Origin: JAZRWQ01 sp045541395
GTDB taxonomy: Bacteria > Bacillota > Clostridia > Oscillospirales > UMGS1783
DNA: 64,000 bases
Assembly: GCA_045541395.1 (NCBI GenBank)
Contig: JAZQIZ010000031.1
Coordinates: forward strand, 13,453-77,452
Direction: 5' to 3'
Shown here: piece after piece, positions 1 through 8,223 of the stretch
Layout: each line of letters begins with the position of its first letter
Position numbering within the stretch: the stretch's first letter is position 1
Notes under the pieces: model-generated
What the model was told of the DNA's origin: nothing
The model's input: only the letters and a program-made list of their open reading frames with translations
Databases searched by the model: none
Translations under genes and position numbers: made by a program

Positions 1-674
1 TTAAGGCATTCGGAAACCACAAAGTAATCTATACGCCAGCCTGCGTTCTTTTCCCTTGCCTTGAAGCGATAGGACCACCAGGAATATACCCCTTCCAAAT
101 CGGGATAAAGATAACGGAAGGTATCTACAAAGCCGCTTTCAAGAAGGGCGGTGAACTTCCCTCTTTCTTCATCGGTGAAGCCTGCGTTTTTACGGTTGGT
201 TTTGGGGTTTTTAAGGTCTATATCATTATGGGCCACGTTCAGGTCCCCGCAGAAAACCACAGGCTTTGTTTTTTCAAGACATTTAAGGTATTCTAAAAAC
301 GCATCCTCCCAATCCATACGATAGGAAAGCCTTTTCAGTTCGTCCTGAGAATTGGGGGTATAGACCGTAACAAGAAAGAAATCTTCAAATTCGCAGGTTA
401 TAACTCTGCCTTCCTTATCGTGCTCCTCCAGACCGATACCGAAGGTTACGTTAAGGGGTTTTATTTTTGTAAAAACGGCGGTTCCCGAATAACCTTTTTT
501 TAAGGCATAGTTCCAGAATGAATGATACCCTTCAAACTGAAGATCCAATTGACCTTCCTGCATTTTTGTTTCCTGCAGGCAGAAAACATCGGCGTTCAGT
601 TCTTTAAAAATATCCTTAAAGCCCTTTTGACAGCAGGCTCTTATTCCGTTTACGTTCCAGGACACAAGCTTCAT
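1..674 (-). CDS. xth: exodeoxyribonuclease III, 3' end cut by window edge
   Basis: Base-excision-repair nuclease (AP endonuclease and 3'-5' exonuclease) of the exonuclease III family. The ATG at 674-672 begins MKLVSWNVNGIRAC, the characteristic N-terminus with its metal-binding Asn. Near the window edge the frame reads GWRIDYFVVSECL, the conserved C-terminal block carrying the catalytic Asp. The reading frame is still open at position 1, so only the last residues are missing. A ribosome-binding site AAAGGAA lies just upstream of the ATG, and a promoter (TTGTTT, 17 bp, TATAAT) lies at 703-731. It is read separately from the kinase gene to its right. Confidence 0.93.
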   Translation of the reverse strand, partial: MKLVSWNVNGIRACCQKGFKDIFKELNADVFCLQETKMQEGQLDLQFEGYHSFWNYALKKGYSGTAVFTKIKPLNVTFGIGLEEHDKEGRVITCEFEDFFLVTVYTPNSQDELKRLSYRMDWEDAFLEYLKCLEKTKPVVFCGDLNVAHNDIDLKNPKTNRKNAGFTDEERGKFTALLESGFVDTFRYLYPDLEGVYSWWSYRFKAREKNAGWRIDYFVVSECL

Positions 675-702
675 AATAAAATTCCTTTCAGTTTATATTC
701 TA

Positions 703-731
703 ATTATAACAAAAGCCCCTTGATTAAACAA
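703..731 (-). promoter_or_regulatory. promoter for xth, overlapping the terminator of the upstream gene
   Basis: On the minus strand TTGTTT (726-731) is followed after 17 bp by TATAAT (703-708). The same stretch forms an imperfect hairpin (AAGCCTCTTG / CAAGGGGCTT, about 712-737) across the stop codon of the kinase gene, followed by TTGTT. It may serve as terminator for the kinase and as promoter for xth. Confidence 0.55.
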
Positions 732-1848
732 GAGGCTTATATTTTTTATAAAGAGTATCAACTATACTTTGCATTTTATCCCAATTTTGCTCCATACTCA
801 GTACCAGCTTTAACTGATTCCTTGCACGGTCAAGGTTATGATCCGGACGGGAGATCTTAAAATAAGTGTCACCGTTTAAGTAATCTGCAAGGAAGCGGAT
901 ACCGCATTCGAAGGTCATCATCTTGGAGGCCATAGGCAAGGTTTTGATCTCAGTTTCGGTTAAAGAACCTGCGCAAACCGAAAGAAAGCCTTCGGCATAG
1001 GCTTCAAACATTTCAAGGCTTATTTCAACCTTGGAAAGATCGGCCTCATCCTCAGCGGCGGTATTTGCGCCAAAGCGGATGGAATCGCCAAAATCAAAGC
1101 CTATAAAGCCCGGCATAACCGTATCCAGATCTATTACGCAGACGCTCTTGTTTGTAGTACGGTCAAAAAGCACGTTATTAAGCTTGGTATCATTATGGGT
1201 CACTCTTAAAGGAAGCTTACCTTCTCTGTAAAGACTGTTAAAATAGGAGAAATCATTTTCTCTTTCCTTTACAAACTGCAGTTCCTTTTCAACCAGCCCT
1301 TTTCTGCCTGCAATATTTTGTTCCTTTGCATCGTAAAGCTGCTGAAGACGTGCTTCGTTATTATGAAAATCGGGAATTGTTTCACAAAGAATTTCGGCAG
1401 TAAAGCCTTCAAGGTCCTTCGCAAAGCGGCCGAAGGCCTCGGCAGACTCACGAAACATCTGAGGGTTTTCGGGGAAGTCGTAAGATACACTGTTGGCAAC
1501 AAACATAAAGGCGCGCCAGTAATCGCCGCTATCATTTAAAAAGTAATACTCGCCTTTTTTTGTGGGAACCAGAGTTAATATCTCGTTACGGGCATTTACA
1601 GGGCAATGCTTGCTTTTAAGGTATCTTGTTACTTTGACCATATTATCCATAAGCCCGTGAACGTTTTTAAATACGTTATGGTTTATGCGCTGGAGAATAT
1701 AAGCGGGAACAACCTCGTTTTCCCTTTTTACTGTTACAAGGTAGGTATCGTTAATATGGCCGCTGCCATAACTGCCGAGGGAAACGAACTCCCCGTCAAA
1801 TTCAAATAATTCTACTGCCTTTATGGCATCTGACATTCTTTTTTGCAT
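724..1848 (-). CDS. N-acetylhexosamine 1-kinase-like phosphotransferase (NahK family)
   Basis: Phosphotransferase of the aminoglycoside-kinase fold, close in pattern to bifidobacterial NahK, which makes GlcNAc-1-P and GalNAc-1-P from free hexosamines in the lacto-N-biose pathway. Visible motifs are YGSGHINDTYLV near the N-terminus (nucleotide loop), VTHNDTKLNNVLFD (catalytic Brenner motif), VIDLDTVMPG (metal-binding Asp) and DFGDSIRFGAN. Length of 374 residues fits the family. The start at 1848 is chosen because GGAGGAA lies 4 nt upstream; a longer frame to 1893 lacks a ribosome-binding site. It is divergent from an AraC regulator and near aldose epimerases, so a role in hexose or hexosamine use is likely. 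The exact sugar is inferred; no lacto-N-biose phosphorylase is in the window. Confidence 0.82.
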   Translation of the reverse strand: MQKRMSDAIKAVELFEFDGEFVSLGSYGSGHINDTYLVTVKRENEVVPAYILQRINHNVFKNVHGLMDNMVKVTRYLKSKHCPVNARNEILTLVPTKKGEYYFLNDSGDYWRAFMFVANSVSYDFPENPQMFRESAEAFGRFAKDLEGFTAEILCETIPDFHNNEARLQQLYDAKEQNIAGRKGLVEKELQFVKERENDFSYFNSLYREGKLPLRVTHNDTKLNNVLFDRTTNKSVCVIDLDTVMPGFIGFDFGDSIRFGANTAAEDEADLSKVEISLEMFEAYAEGFLSVCAGSLTETEIKTLPMASKMMTFECGIRFLADYLNGDTYFKISRPDHNLDRARNQLKLVLSMEQNWDKMQSIVDTLYKKYKPLV

Positions 1849-1967
1849 TGATTCCTCCGAGCTTTTTATGCAAATATATTGACACTTTAACAAGGTTAGT
1901 TTACAATAAATTGAAGGGTTTGTCTATATATCCCCGTATTTATTATTTATATAAAAGGATTTTTAAT

Positions 1968-2843
1968 ATGTTTACTGAAACGTTAATTGAAAACGTGTTT
2001 AAGATCGACGGTATTTACACTGTGCATTATTTTGATTACACAAAGGATTTTAACTTTGAGGGTGAGAGCCATGATTTTTGGGAGCTTGTTTTTATAGACA
2101 GCGGCTCGGCTCTGGTTACTGCCGAAAACCGATGCTTTGACATTTTAAGCGGTCAGGCTGTTTTTCACCGCCCCGGTGAGTTCCACTCCATTAAGGCAAA
2201 CGGCAATTACGCAGGGGTAGTTATTATAACCTTCTCCACAAAAAGCCCCAACGCCAAATATCTTGAAGGGCTTTCCTTAAAACTGAACAGTGAGCAAAGA
2301 GATTGCATTTCCCGTATTTTAACCGAGGCCTCCAAAACCTTTGCAGGGCCTATGGATATTGTTGACCAGAAGGCACTTATTACGCTTTCGGACGCGCCCT
2401 TCGGTGCGCTTCAGTTAATAGGTCTTTCCCTGGAGCAGCTTGTTATAAGCATTATACGCACCCTCACTCAGAAGGAGAATACCGTTACTTCCGAAGCAAA
2501 AACCAAGGATAACGTAATAGTAACAAAAATACAGAAAATGCTGGAGGAGAACCTTTACGGGCAAATAAGCCTTGACAGAATAAGCGAAGAGCTTAACTTT
2601 TCAAAGTCTTACCTGAAGACCCACTTCAAAGCCGTCACCGGCTACAGCATTTATCAAACCTACATTCAAATGAAAATTTCCTTATCAAAGAAGCTTTTGG
2701 CGGAAGGGAACTGTACTGTTACCCAAATAAGTGATATGCTTTCCTTCAGCTCGGTGCATCATTTCTCAAAAACCTTCAGCAAGTACGTTGGTATGCCGCC
2801 TGTTGTTTACGCACGCTCTGTTAAAGGCCGAGCTCTTCTTTAA
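1968..2843 (+). CDS. AraC-family transcriptional regulator
   Basis: About 291 residues: an N-terminal cupin-like sensor half (HDFWELVFIDSGSALV, then a His-Arg-Pro-Gly-Glu-Phe-His segment) and a C-terminal double helix-turn-helix. The DNA-binding half contains ISEELNFSKSYLKTHFKAVTG and the signature VTQISDMLSFSSVHHFSKTF. The start at 1968 follows AAAGGA; an upstream extension to 1848 has no ribosome-binding site and overlaps the divergent kinase start. The gene is divergent from the NahK-like kinase and its 3' end overlaps the convergent epimerase-like gene by 23 nt. It probably senses a sugar and controls the neighbouring kinase or epimerase genes (inference). Confidence 0.9.
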   Translation: MFTETLIENVFKIDGIYTVHYFDYTKDFNFEGESHDFWELVFIDSGSALVTAENRCFDILSGQAVFHRPGEFHSIKANGNYAGVVIITFSTKSPNAKYLEGLSLKLNSEQRDCISRILTEASKTFAGPMDIVDQKALITLSDAPFGALQLIGLSLEQLVISIIRTLTQKENTVTSEAKTKDNVIVTKIQKMLEENLYGQISLDRISEELNFSKSYLKTHFKAVTGYSIYQTYIQMKISLSKKLLAEGNCTVTQISDMLSFSSVHHFSKTFSKYVGMPPVVYARSVKGRALL

Positions 2844-3762
2844 CAAAAATACGGTTTGTTAAGGAAAGGCTTTGGCCGGGCTTTACTTCAAGTACGCCGT
2901 AATTACCCTTGCCTTCCTCCAGATAAACAGGAGCATTGGAAATGAAGGTCTGAGGTTCAAGGCCAATAAAGCCGCGGTTGGCATTATCATTCCAGATGAC
3001 CCAATATAAATACTTTTCATCCGCCTTATAGCAAACGGATACGCCTTCTGATATATCGGTTAGAGTCAGAAGGTTTTCTTTTTTCATATCCCGATTATAA
3101 AGCATATCTATCTGCTTTTCAAGGGGAGCTACGCCCTCGTTTAGCATACCTTCTTCAAATGAGCTTAAAGGCTCGTTTTCAAGGGCAGGATAAAGCTTTT
3201 CGTTTAGCTTACACCTTGTGCTTACAGGAACCTTAAGGCGCAGATCCTCCTTTTTTGAGCCTTCAGAAAATGGGATATTAAATGCAGTATGATAAGAAAG
3301 GCCAAAAGGCAAACTGTAGCTTTCTCCGTTTTTTACGGTGAAGGTTTGAGTGAGGCCGTTTTCATTAAGGGAGTATTCAATATAAAACTCGCATTTTAAG
3401 CCAAAGCCTTTTTCTATTGCCTTGTTGTCCTTGGCCGTCACCTTAAGGCGAACAGAAGAATCGGTTTTACTTTCTACCTGCCAGGGACAGTTATGAAGCA
3501 CTCCGTGAAGGCAGGCGCCGTCGGGCATATTTACAGGGTAAGAAAATTCCCTGCCCTTATAATTAAAGCGGGCGCCGCTTATTTTATTTGGAGGGCAAAG
3601 AATGGGGATGCCATAGGAGTACGGGTCATTTTTTAATATCTCGGCGCTTTCGGGGGTATGAAGAATATTATAATTCTTAAACCTGAGGCTTATTAAATTT
3701 GCGCCCATGTCCGGTAATAATGCGGCGGAATAACCGCCGCCGTTTATTGTTACTGTATTCAT
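2821..3762 (-). CDS. aldose 1-epimerase family protein (galactose mutarotase-like)
   Basis: A 313-residue galactose-mutarotase superfamily protein. Family features are an N-terminal beta-rich segment ending GANLISLRFKNYNILH, the segment LHGVLHNCPWQV with the conserved His, a second His in LSYHTAFNIPF and the late motif FIGLEPQTFISNAP. It resembles the LacX/YeaD type of epimerase-like proteins more than canonical GalM. It lies 4 nt downstream of the DeoC-like aldolase gene on the same strand, so the two are probably co-transcribed and may process the same sugar. Substrate is not known. Confidence 0.8.
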   Translation of the reverse strand: MNTVTINGGGYSAALLPDMGANLISLRFKNYNILHTPESAEILKNDPYSYGIPILCPPNKISGARFNYKGREFSYPVNMPDGACLHGVLHNCPWQVESKTDSSVRLKVTAKDNKAIEKGFGLKCEFYIEYSLNENGLTQTFTVKNGESYSLPFGLSYHTAFNIPFSEGSKKEDLRLKVPVSTRCKLNEKLYPALENEPLSSFEEGMLNEGVAPLEKQIDMLYNRDMKKENLLTLTDISEGVSVCYKADEKYLYWVIWNDNANRGFIGLEPQTFISNAPVYLEEGKGNYGVLEVKPGQSLSLTNRIFVKEELGL

Positions 3763-3766
3763 ATTC

Positions 3767-4453
3767 TTAACCCAGCAGGCCTGCGGGAGCAGCCTTTAAC
3801 ATTTTGGGAAATTCGTCGGTTCCGAAAATGGAAACGCCCTGTTCAACACACTTTAACATTTCCTCTACGCTATGAGTGCCGCATCTTTTAAGCTTTAAGC
3901 TGCCTTCCTTGATTTCCTTTGCAAAGCGCTCAACCACAAAATCATGTTCGGTGTAATACTTAAAGTAATCGCCTTTGCCTTCCATAATATATTCGCCGAA
4001 TCTTGTAAGCTCATCGGTAGTGGGGCGCAAGGGGTTTGTAGCGTCATACGGCATAAACACTATAAACTTGGTAACTGTATTGGGGTTGGCGTCTTTTGCG
4101 GCCTTTACAATATCGGCGATCTCTTCTTTAACGTAAGAATACTCACCGTTACGCATACGTGAAAAGTTTACCACAACGTCAATATCATCGGCGCCTTTCT
4201 TTATAGCGTCTACCGCTTCGAATATTTTAGCCTCCTTGGTACCTGCGCCCTGAGGAAAGCTGATAACCGCCGAGATCTTTGCTCTGCCTTCAAAATAAGA
4301 TTTAACGTATTCTATTTTATCGCCGTTAACGCAAAGAGAACGAAAACCGTAGTCAAGCACCTCGTCTGCCCATTTCTTTATTTCCTCGTTAGGGAAGATA
4401 TGGCCTAAGGGAGAATGATCCTGCATTGCGCATAGTTCTTTTAACGTAAGCAT
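3767..4453 (-). CDS. deoxyribose-phosphate aldolase (DeoC) family protein, divergent
   Basis: A 228-residue class I aldolase-type TIM barrel. The DeoC-like segments are KGADDIDVVVNFSRMRNGEY (barrel strand with Asp), TKFIVFMPYDA, GDYFKYYTEHDF (a Lys at the place of the Schiff-base Lys in the DeoC VKTSTGF motif) and the late segment GTHSVEEMLKCVEQGVSIFG. The motif around the reactive Lys departs strongly from canonical DeoC, so a different aldol substrate is possible. It is not part of the deoD-deoB-cdd operon at 37.6-39.8 kb. It is the first gene of a two-gene unit with the epimerase-like gene 4 nt downstream. Ribosome-binding site AAAGGAGG precedes the ATG. Confidence 0.7.
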   Translation of the reverse strand: MLTLKELCAMQDHSPLGHIFPNEEIKKWADEVLDYGFRSLCVNGDKIEYVKSYFEGRAKISAVISFPQGAGTKEAKIFEAVDAIKKGADDIDVVVNFSRMRNGEYSYVKEEIADIVKAAKDANPNTVTKFIVFMPYDATNPLRPTTDELTRFGEYIMEGKGDYFKYYTEHDFVVERFAKEIKEGSLKLKRCGTHSVEEMLKCVEQGVSIFGTDEFPKMLKAAPAGLLG

Positions 4454-4542
4454 AATTAAAGCCTCCTTTTTTTACTTATATTATATACGGAGCTTTAGTT
4501 TTTCTCTTTAGATAAAAGGACTCCTGATTTGCACCAAAGGAT

Positions 4543-4567
4543 AAAAGGCTCCGTAACGGAGCCTTTT
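4543..4567 (-). terminator. terminator after spoVM
   Basis: Hairpin AAAAGGCTCCG-TAA-CGGAGCCTTTT begins 3 nt past the spoVM stop codon. The T-rich arm allows termination from the minus strand; the structure is nearly symmetrical. Confidence 0.75.
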
Positions 4568-4570
4568 ATA

Positions 4571-4639
4571 TTACATCTTGAATATAGCTTTGAGAATACC
4601 GCGCAGACACTTTGGGGATCTAAAAACCAGCACCTTCAT
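4571..4639 (-). CDS. spoVM: stage V sporulation protein M (SpoVM)
   Basis: A 22-residue peptide, MKVLVFRSPKCLRGILKAIF followed by KM. It has the SpoVM pattern: a short hydrophobic N-terminus, a conserved Pro near residue 9 and an amphipathic helix of the L-x-G-I-L-K/R type. SpoVM inserts into the forespore membrane, senses positive curvature and anchors SpoIVA to start coat and cortex assembly. The gene has a perfect GGAGGT ribosome-binding site at 4646-4651, 6 nt before the ATG, and a terminator directly after. It follows a 50-residue membrane-protein gene whose stop overlaps this ribosome-binding site, and lies opposite a sipL-like gene. A longer frame running through from about 4813 ignores this ribosome-binding site and is rejected. 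Confidence 0.85.
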   Translation of the reverse strand: MKVLVFRSPKCLRGILKAIFKM

Positions 4640-4650
4640 ATATGTACCTC

Positions 4651-4803
4651 CTAATGCTTTAAGAGGCAACAGCCCAGAGCCAGAACCAAAAGCGAAAGAA
4701 CGAATATAACCGCCGAAGAGGGAACTACAGCCGACCCGATAACTCCTATGCTTATGCCTATTACAAGGCAGCCGCAACCCATACCCTTTCCTTTCATTTT
4801 CAT
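4651..4803 (-). CDS. 50-residue small membrane protein upstream of spoVM
   Basis: Starts MKMKGKGMGCGCLVIGISIG and continues with a second hydrophobic stretch (VIFVLSLLVLALGCCLL) ending KH. It has a basic Gly-rich N-terminus and two probable membrane segments. The start at 4803 lies 7 nt after AGAGGTG (4811-4817); the ATG at 4810 in another frame abuts that site too closely. Its stop codon overlaps the spoVM ribosome-binding site, implying translational coupling and co-expression. I recognise no family. By location it may be a sporulation membrane protein, which is inference only. Confidence 0.6.
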   Translation of the reverse strand: MKMKGKGMGCGCLVIGISIGVIGSAVVPSSAVIFVLSLLVLALGCCLLKH

Positions 4804-4889
4804 TTGCCATCACCTCTACAATATACTATGCATAATGCCCTTATAAGGTTAATATACTTTAGTAAAACTTTAAAAAGGGTGTTGATAAT

Positions 4890-6386
4890 ATGAATACGGC
4901 AGATTTGGTTTTGAAGGACACTTTATTTGAGGCCTGTGTTGAACATATAAACGAATGCGAAGCGATAATCCCCGATTATTACCCTGAAATATTCAGGGTG
5001 GTGAGGGCTCAGGCACAGCCGCTCATACAAAAAGCTTCGCTTATTAACGGGCGTATTACCTTACAGGGGCAGATACTTTACAGCATTTTATATTTGCCCT
5101 CCGACGGCAAAGGGCTCTGTTCATTTTCAAAAAAGGAGCCGTTTTCCTGTACTTATAATTCCGACGCCGAAGGTCTTTATATAGGAACAGCCAAGGCGCA
5201 ATACGTTGGCTGTAAGCTGATAGCGCCCAGAAAGGCGGTGCTGAAGGCAGTTTTGGGAGTAAGCCTCAAGGTTGAAGGAAAAAATGAAAAGAAAATAACA
5301 CCTTTGGCCGACAAAAGCATTATTGCCCTTAACCGGAAAATAAGTATAAGCAGACCTGTTTCCCAGGGAGAAAAGCTTTTCAAAATAACCGATGAGCAGG
5401 AAATAAAGGATAACGTTGGTGCGCCGATCTACACGGACGTAATGCCGATCCTTAAGGAAACGAAGATACTTAAGGGTAAGCTTATAATTACGGGCGAGAT
5501 GCTTATAAAGACCCTTTACGTTAACTGCAACGATGAGATAAAAGAGAGCTTTCAGTCATTTGTTTTTTCGCAGATCATGGACGTCCAGGGGGCTTCGGAA
5601 GGTGATTCGGTGGAGTGTTATATTACGGTTTGCGATATAGAAAGTAAGCTTGCCCACGGGGATAAAGAGGGGCTATCGGTAATTGAGTATGATATTACCG
5701 CCCTTTTGCAGGTGCTTGTTTGCAAGGATGAAGAAACGCAAATTATTGCCGACTGCTTTTGCATTGATAACGAGACGGAGCTTAAAAAGGAAAGAGCAGT
5801 TTTTATTAAAAATTGCGGGAAGGTTGAAGGCACCGTTAAAATAAGCTCTGCCTTACAGTTTCCCGACGGAATAAACTATCCTGTAGATGCAGGCGGGGTA
5901 GTTCGAACAGATACCTGCACTCATTCCGGGCGGTTACTCAGGATAACGGGGAGTATTGAGCTGCAGCTTTTATACTTCAACAGTGAAAATGAGCTTCAAA
6001 GCGCCCAGAGGCAAATTCCCTTTGAGGCAGAGTATGCTACGGATGAGCTTAACAATATTACCTGCCGCCCTTACTGTTTACTTACCGGCTGTACAGTAAG
6101 CCCTGTAAGTGAAAACGAAGCAAAGCTGAGCCTTTCTGTTTACACAAGAGGGCTCCTTGAAGAGAAAATTACAGGAGAATACGTAAGCAGCCTTAAGATA
6201 CTTACCGAAAGCCCCCGAAAAGGAAAGGCTTTGCCGCCCCTCTCACTTTATTTTGCAAGGAAAAACGAGTCTCTTTGGGATATTGCAAAGCAATTTAACG
6301 TAAGCCCGCAGCGAATAAAGGATCTTAATAACTGCGGGGATATTCTTGAAACGGACGTAAGCCTGCTATTACCGCGAATAATGTAA
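4890..6386 (+). CDS. sipL: SipL-like spore coat morphogenesis protein (SPOCS/DUF3794 repeats plus LysM)
   Basis: A 498-residue protein with a LysM domain at the extreme C-terminus (about residues 450-498: NESLWDIAKQFNVSPQRIKD, ending LLLPRIM) after several SPOCS (DUF3794) units. The SPOCS pattern is visible as LKGKLIITGEMLIKTLYVNC (about residues 195-215) and LLRITGSIELQLLYFN (about 350-365), each preceding a short polar turn. In Clostridioides difficile SipL binds SpoIVA through LysM and is required for coat encasement. No signal peptide is present, as expected for a mother-cell protein. The ribosome-binding site AAAGGGTG precedes the ATG. It is divergent from spoVM, another SpoIVA-linked factor. 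Confidence 0.85.
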   Translation: MNTADLVLKDTLFEACVEHINECEAIIPDYYPEIFRVVRAQAQPLIQKASLINGRITLQGQILYSILYLPSDGKGLCSFSKKEPFSCTYNSDAEGLYIGTAKAQYVGCKLIAPRKAVLKAVLGVSLKVEGKNEKKITPLADKSIIALNRKISISRPVSQGEKLFKITDEQEIKDNVGAPIYTDVMPILKETKILKGKLIITGEMLIKTLYVNCNDEIKESFQSFVFSQIMDVQGASEGDSVECYITVCDIESKLAHGDKEGLSVIEYDITALLQVLVCKDEETQIIADCFCIDNETELKKERAVFIKNCGKVEGTVKISSALQFPDGINYPVDAGGVVRTDTCTHSGRLLRITGSIELQLLYFNSENELQSAQRQIPFEAEYATDELNNITCRPYCLLTGCTVSPVSENEAKLSLSVYTRGLLEEKITGEYVSSLKILTESPRKGKALPPLSLYFARKNESLWDIAKQFNVSPQRIKDLNNCGDILETDVSLLLPRIM

Positions 6387-6388
6387 AA

Positions 6389-6412
6389 AAAGCTCCGCCA
6401 AAGCGGAGCCTT
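6389..6412. terminator. bidirectional terminator between sipL and aldose epimerase
   Basis: Hairpin AAGCTCCGC-CAAA-GCGGAGCCTT with A-rich and T-rich flanks serves the convergent sipL and galM genes. Confidence 0.8.
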
Positions 6413-6414
6413 TT

Positions 6415-7416
6415 TTATTCAAAAGAATATATTGTAGTGCTTTCGTAGGTTTCCCCTGCCTTCAGAACGCAGGAGGGGAAGTTTTTCTTATTGGGAGAAT
6501 CGGGGAAATGCTGAGTTTCAAGGCAAAATCCCTGATATTGGCCGTAAACACAACCGTTTTTGCCTGATTTTGAAGAAAGGCCGTTGCCGGTATAAAGCTG
6601 AACGCCGGGTTCGGTGGTATCGCAATACATTGTTATGCCGCTATGGGGAGAATAAGCCTTTACTGCGCGGCGCATTTCATTATCCGGCCCTAAAACAAAG
6701 TTATGGTCATAACCGCCGCCAATAATAAGCTGCGGGTGTTTTCCTTCAATATCCCTGCCTATGGCCTTGGGGGAAGTGAAATCAAATTCTGTACCCTTAA
6801 CGCTCATAAAATCCCCGGTAGGAATAAGAAGTTCATCTACGGGAGTAATACTCTCGGCGTTGATCTCAAGGAGGGTGGAAAGAACATTTTGGCCCGCAAA
6901 GCCATTTAAATTAAAGTAGGAATGGTTAGTAAGATTTATTACCGTGTCCTTATCGGAAGCGGCCTTATAGTTAAGAGAAAGTGCGTTACCGGAGACGGTA
7001 AAGGTAACAAAAACCTTAAGATTTCCCGGGTAGCCTTCTTCACCGTCCTTTGAAAAATAAGACATCCTAACCGAGTTTTCCGAAAGGATCTCACCTTCCC
7101 ATATACAGTCCTTAAACCCTTTTTTGCCGCCGTGAAGATGGCCGCGGCCCGCTTCGTTACAGCCAACGTTATACTCCCTGCCGTTCAGGCTGAATATACC
7201 CTTAGCAATACGGTTTGCATAACGGCCCACAGTAGAGCCTAAATATCCTTCCTCGCTAATATAGGAATCAAGAGTATCGTAACCCAATACCACGTCGGTA
7301 TCCTTAAAAATAAGGTTGGTTATGGCAGCGCCGTAGGTTATAACTGAAACAGAAAGGGAATTTGAAGTTATTGTATATTTCTCGGCATTGCCGAATTTGG
7401 TTATTTGAACAGACAT
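6415..7416 (-). CDS. galM: aldose 1-epimerase (galactose mutarotase)
   Basis: A 333-residue canonical GalM that interconverts alpha and beta anomers of galactose or glucose. Motifs are NRIAKGIFSLNGREY (substrate Asn-Arg), GRGHLHGGKKGF (first His), NLTNHSYFNLNG (catalytic His), GGGYDHNFVLG (Asp) and the late CLETQHFPDSPN with the catalytic Glu. The start at 7416 follows AAGGAGAG; a GTG two codons earlier lies too close to this site. It is a single gene between sipL and sfsA. It would supply the alpha-anomer of sugars released by the galactosidases elsewhere in the window. Confidence 0.93.
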   Translation of the reverse strand: MSVQITKFGNAEKYTITSNSLSVSVITYGAAITNLIFKDTDVVLGYDTLDSYISEEGYLGSTVGRYANRIAKGIFSLNGREYNVGCNEAGRGHLHGGKKGFKDCIWEGEILSENSVRMSYFSKDGEEGYPGNLKVFVTFTVSGNALSLNYKAASDKDTVINLTNHSYFNLNGFAGQNVLSTLLEINAESITPVDELLIPTGDFMSVKGTEFDFTSPKAIGRDIEGKHPQLIIGGGYDHNFVLGPDNEMRRAVKAYSPHSGITMYCDTTEPGVQLYTGNGLSSKSGKNGCVYGQYQGFCLETQHFPDSPNKKNFPSCVLKAGETYESTTIYSFE

Positions 7417-7511
7417 AAGCACTCTCCTTTTTTTTCTTTATAATACGCTAAGAAGAAAGGTTTGTCAATGAACAGTTGCCTTTTCGGGTGAAATTATGTT
7501 ATTATAATAAT

Positions 7512-8165
7512 ATGAAATACGAAAATATAAAAAAAGCAAAATTTATAGAAAGGCCAAACCGTTTTATTGCAGAAATTGAACTGAAAGGAAAGCGGATTTT
7601 TGCCCACGTTAAAAATACCGGCCGCTGCAAAGAGTTACTTATACCGGGCTGTGATATCTGGGTGCAGGAGCATAATGACCCTAAAAGGAAAACGCCCTGC
7701 TCTGTAATAACCGTATCAAAAAAGGGGCAGTTATTTAATATTGACAGCCAGGCGCCCAATGCAGTTTACGCGGAATATTTATTAAAGCAGAACGTGAAAT
7801 TCAAGCAGGAGGTCAAATGGGGCACTTCTCGGTTTGATTTTAAGACCGACCAAGGTTTTACGGAAATAAAGGGAGTTACTCTTGATGAAGAAGGGATAGC
7901 CCTTTTCCCTGATGCGCCCACAGAAAGAGGTGCCAGACACCTAAGGGAGCTTACTGACCTTAAAAAAGAGGGGCTTGAAGCCAAGGTGGTATTTATATTG
8001 GCCTACAAAGGGGCAAAATACTTTACCCCAAACAAAAAAAGAGACCCTGAATTTACCCGCGCACTTAAGGAAGCAGGAGAGGCGGGAGTTGAAATTAAGG
8101 CTCTTGAATGCGAAATTACCCCTGAATCATTAGAAATTTCGGGGGAAATACCTGTTTATTATTGA
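7512..8165 (+). CDS. sfsA: SfsA family DNA/RNA nuclease (sugar fermentation stimulation protein)
   Basis: A 217-residue SfsA homologue. Recognisable stretches are FIAEIELKGKRIFAHVKNTG, RCKELLIPGC, FTEIKGVTLDEEGIALFPDAP (nuclease-type Glu-x-Lys) and ERGARHLRELTDL. SfsA was found as a maltose-gene activator in E. coli and has DNA-binding and nuclease-like features; its role here is open. The start at 7512 has no clear ribosome-binding site; upstream in-frame codons would add residues outside the family N-terminus. The asnA promoter overlaps its stop codon. Confidence 0.88.
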   Translation: MKYENIKKAKFIERPNRFIAEIELKGKRIFAHVKNTGRCKELLIPGCDIWVQEHNDPKRKTPCSVITVSKKGQLFNIDSQAPNAVYAEYLLKQNVKFKQEVKWGTSRFDFKTDQGFTEIKGVTLDEEGIALFPDAPTERGARHLRELTDLKKEGLEAKVVFILAYKGAKYFTPNKKRDPEFTRALKEAGEAGVEIKALECEITPESLEISGEIPVYY

Positions 8166-8190
8166 TTTTCCTTTTGAATAATTATATAAT
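8162..8190 (+). promoter_or_regulatory. asnA promoter
   Basis: TTGATT (8162-8167), 17-bp spacer, TATAAT (8185-8190). It overlaps the sfsA stop codon and lies 33 bp before the asnA start. Confidence 0.75.
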
Positions 8191-8223
8191 AACTTATTAT
8201 GAAACAAATTAGGAAGTGATAAA

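Noticed and set aside
4571..4813. 80-residue frame that includes SpoVM as its C-terminus
   Set aside because: The upstream part reads through a different frame of the 50-residue membrane protein. The internal GGAGGT and ATG at 4639 mark the true SpoVM start.
4820..4880. Possible sigma-E promoters between spoVM and sipL
   Set aside because: GCATAAT and TATACTTT partly resemble sigma-E boxes, but spacing (16 nt) and matches are too weak to call.
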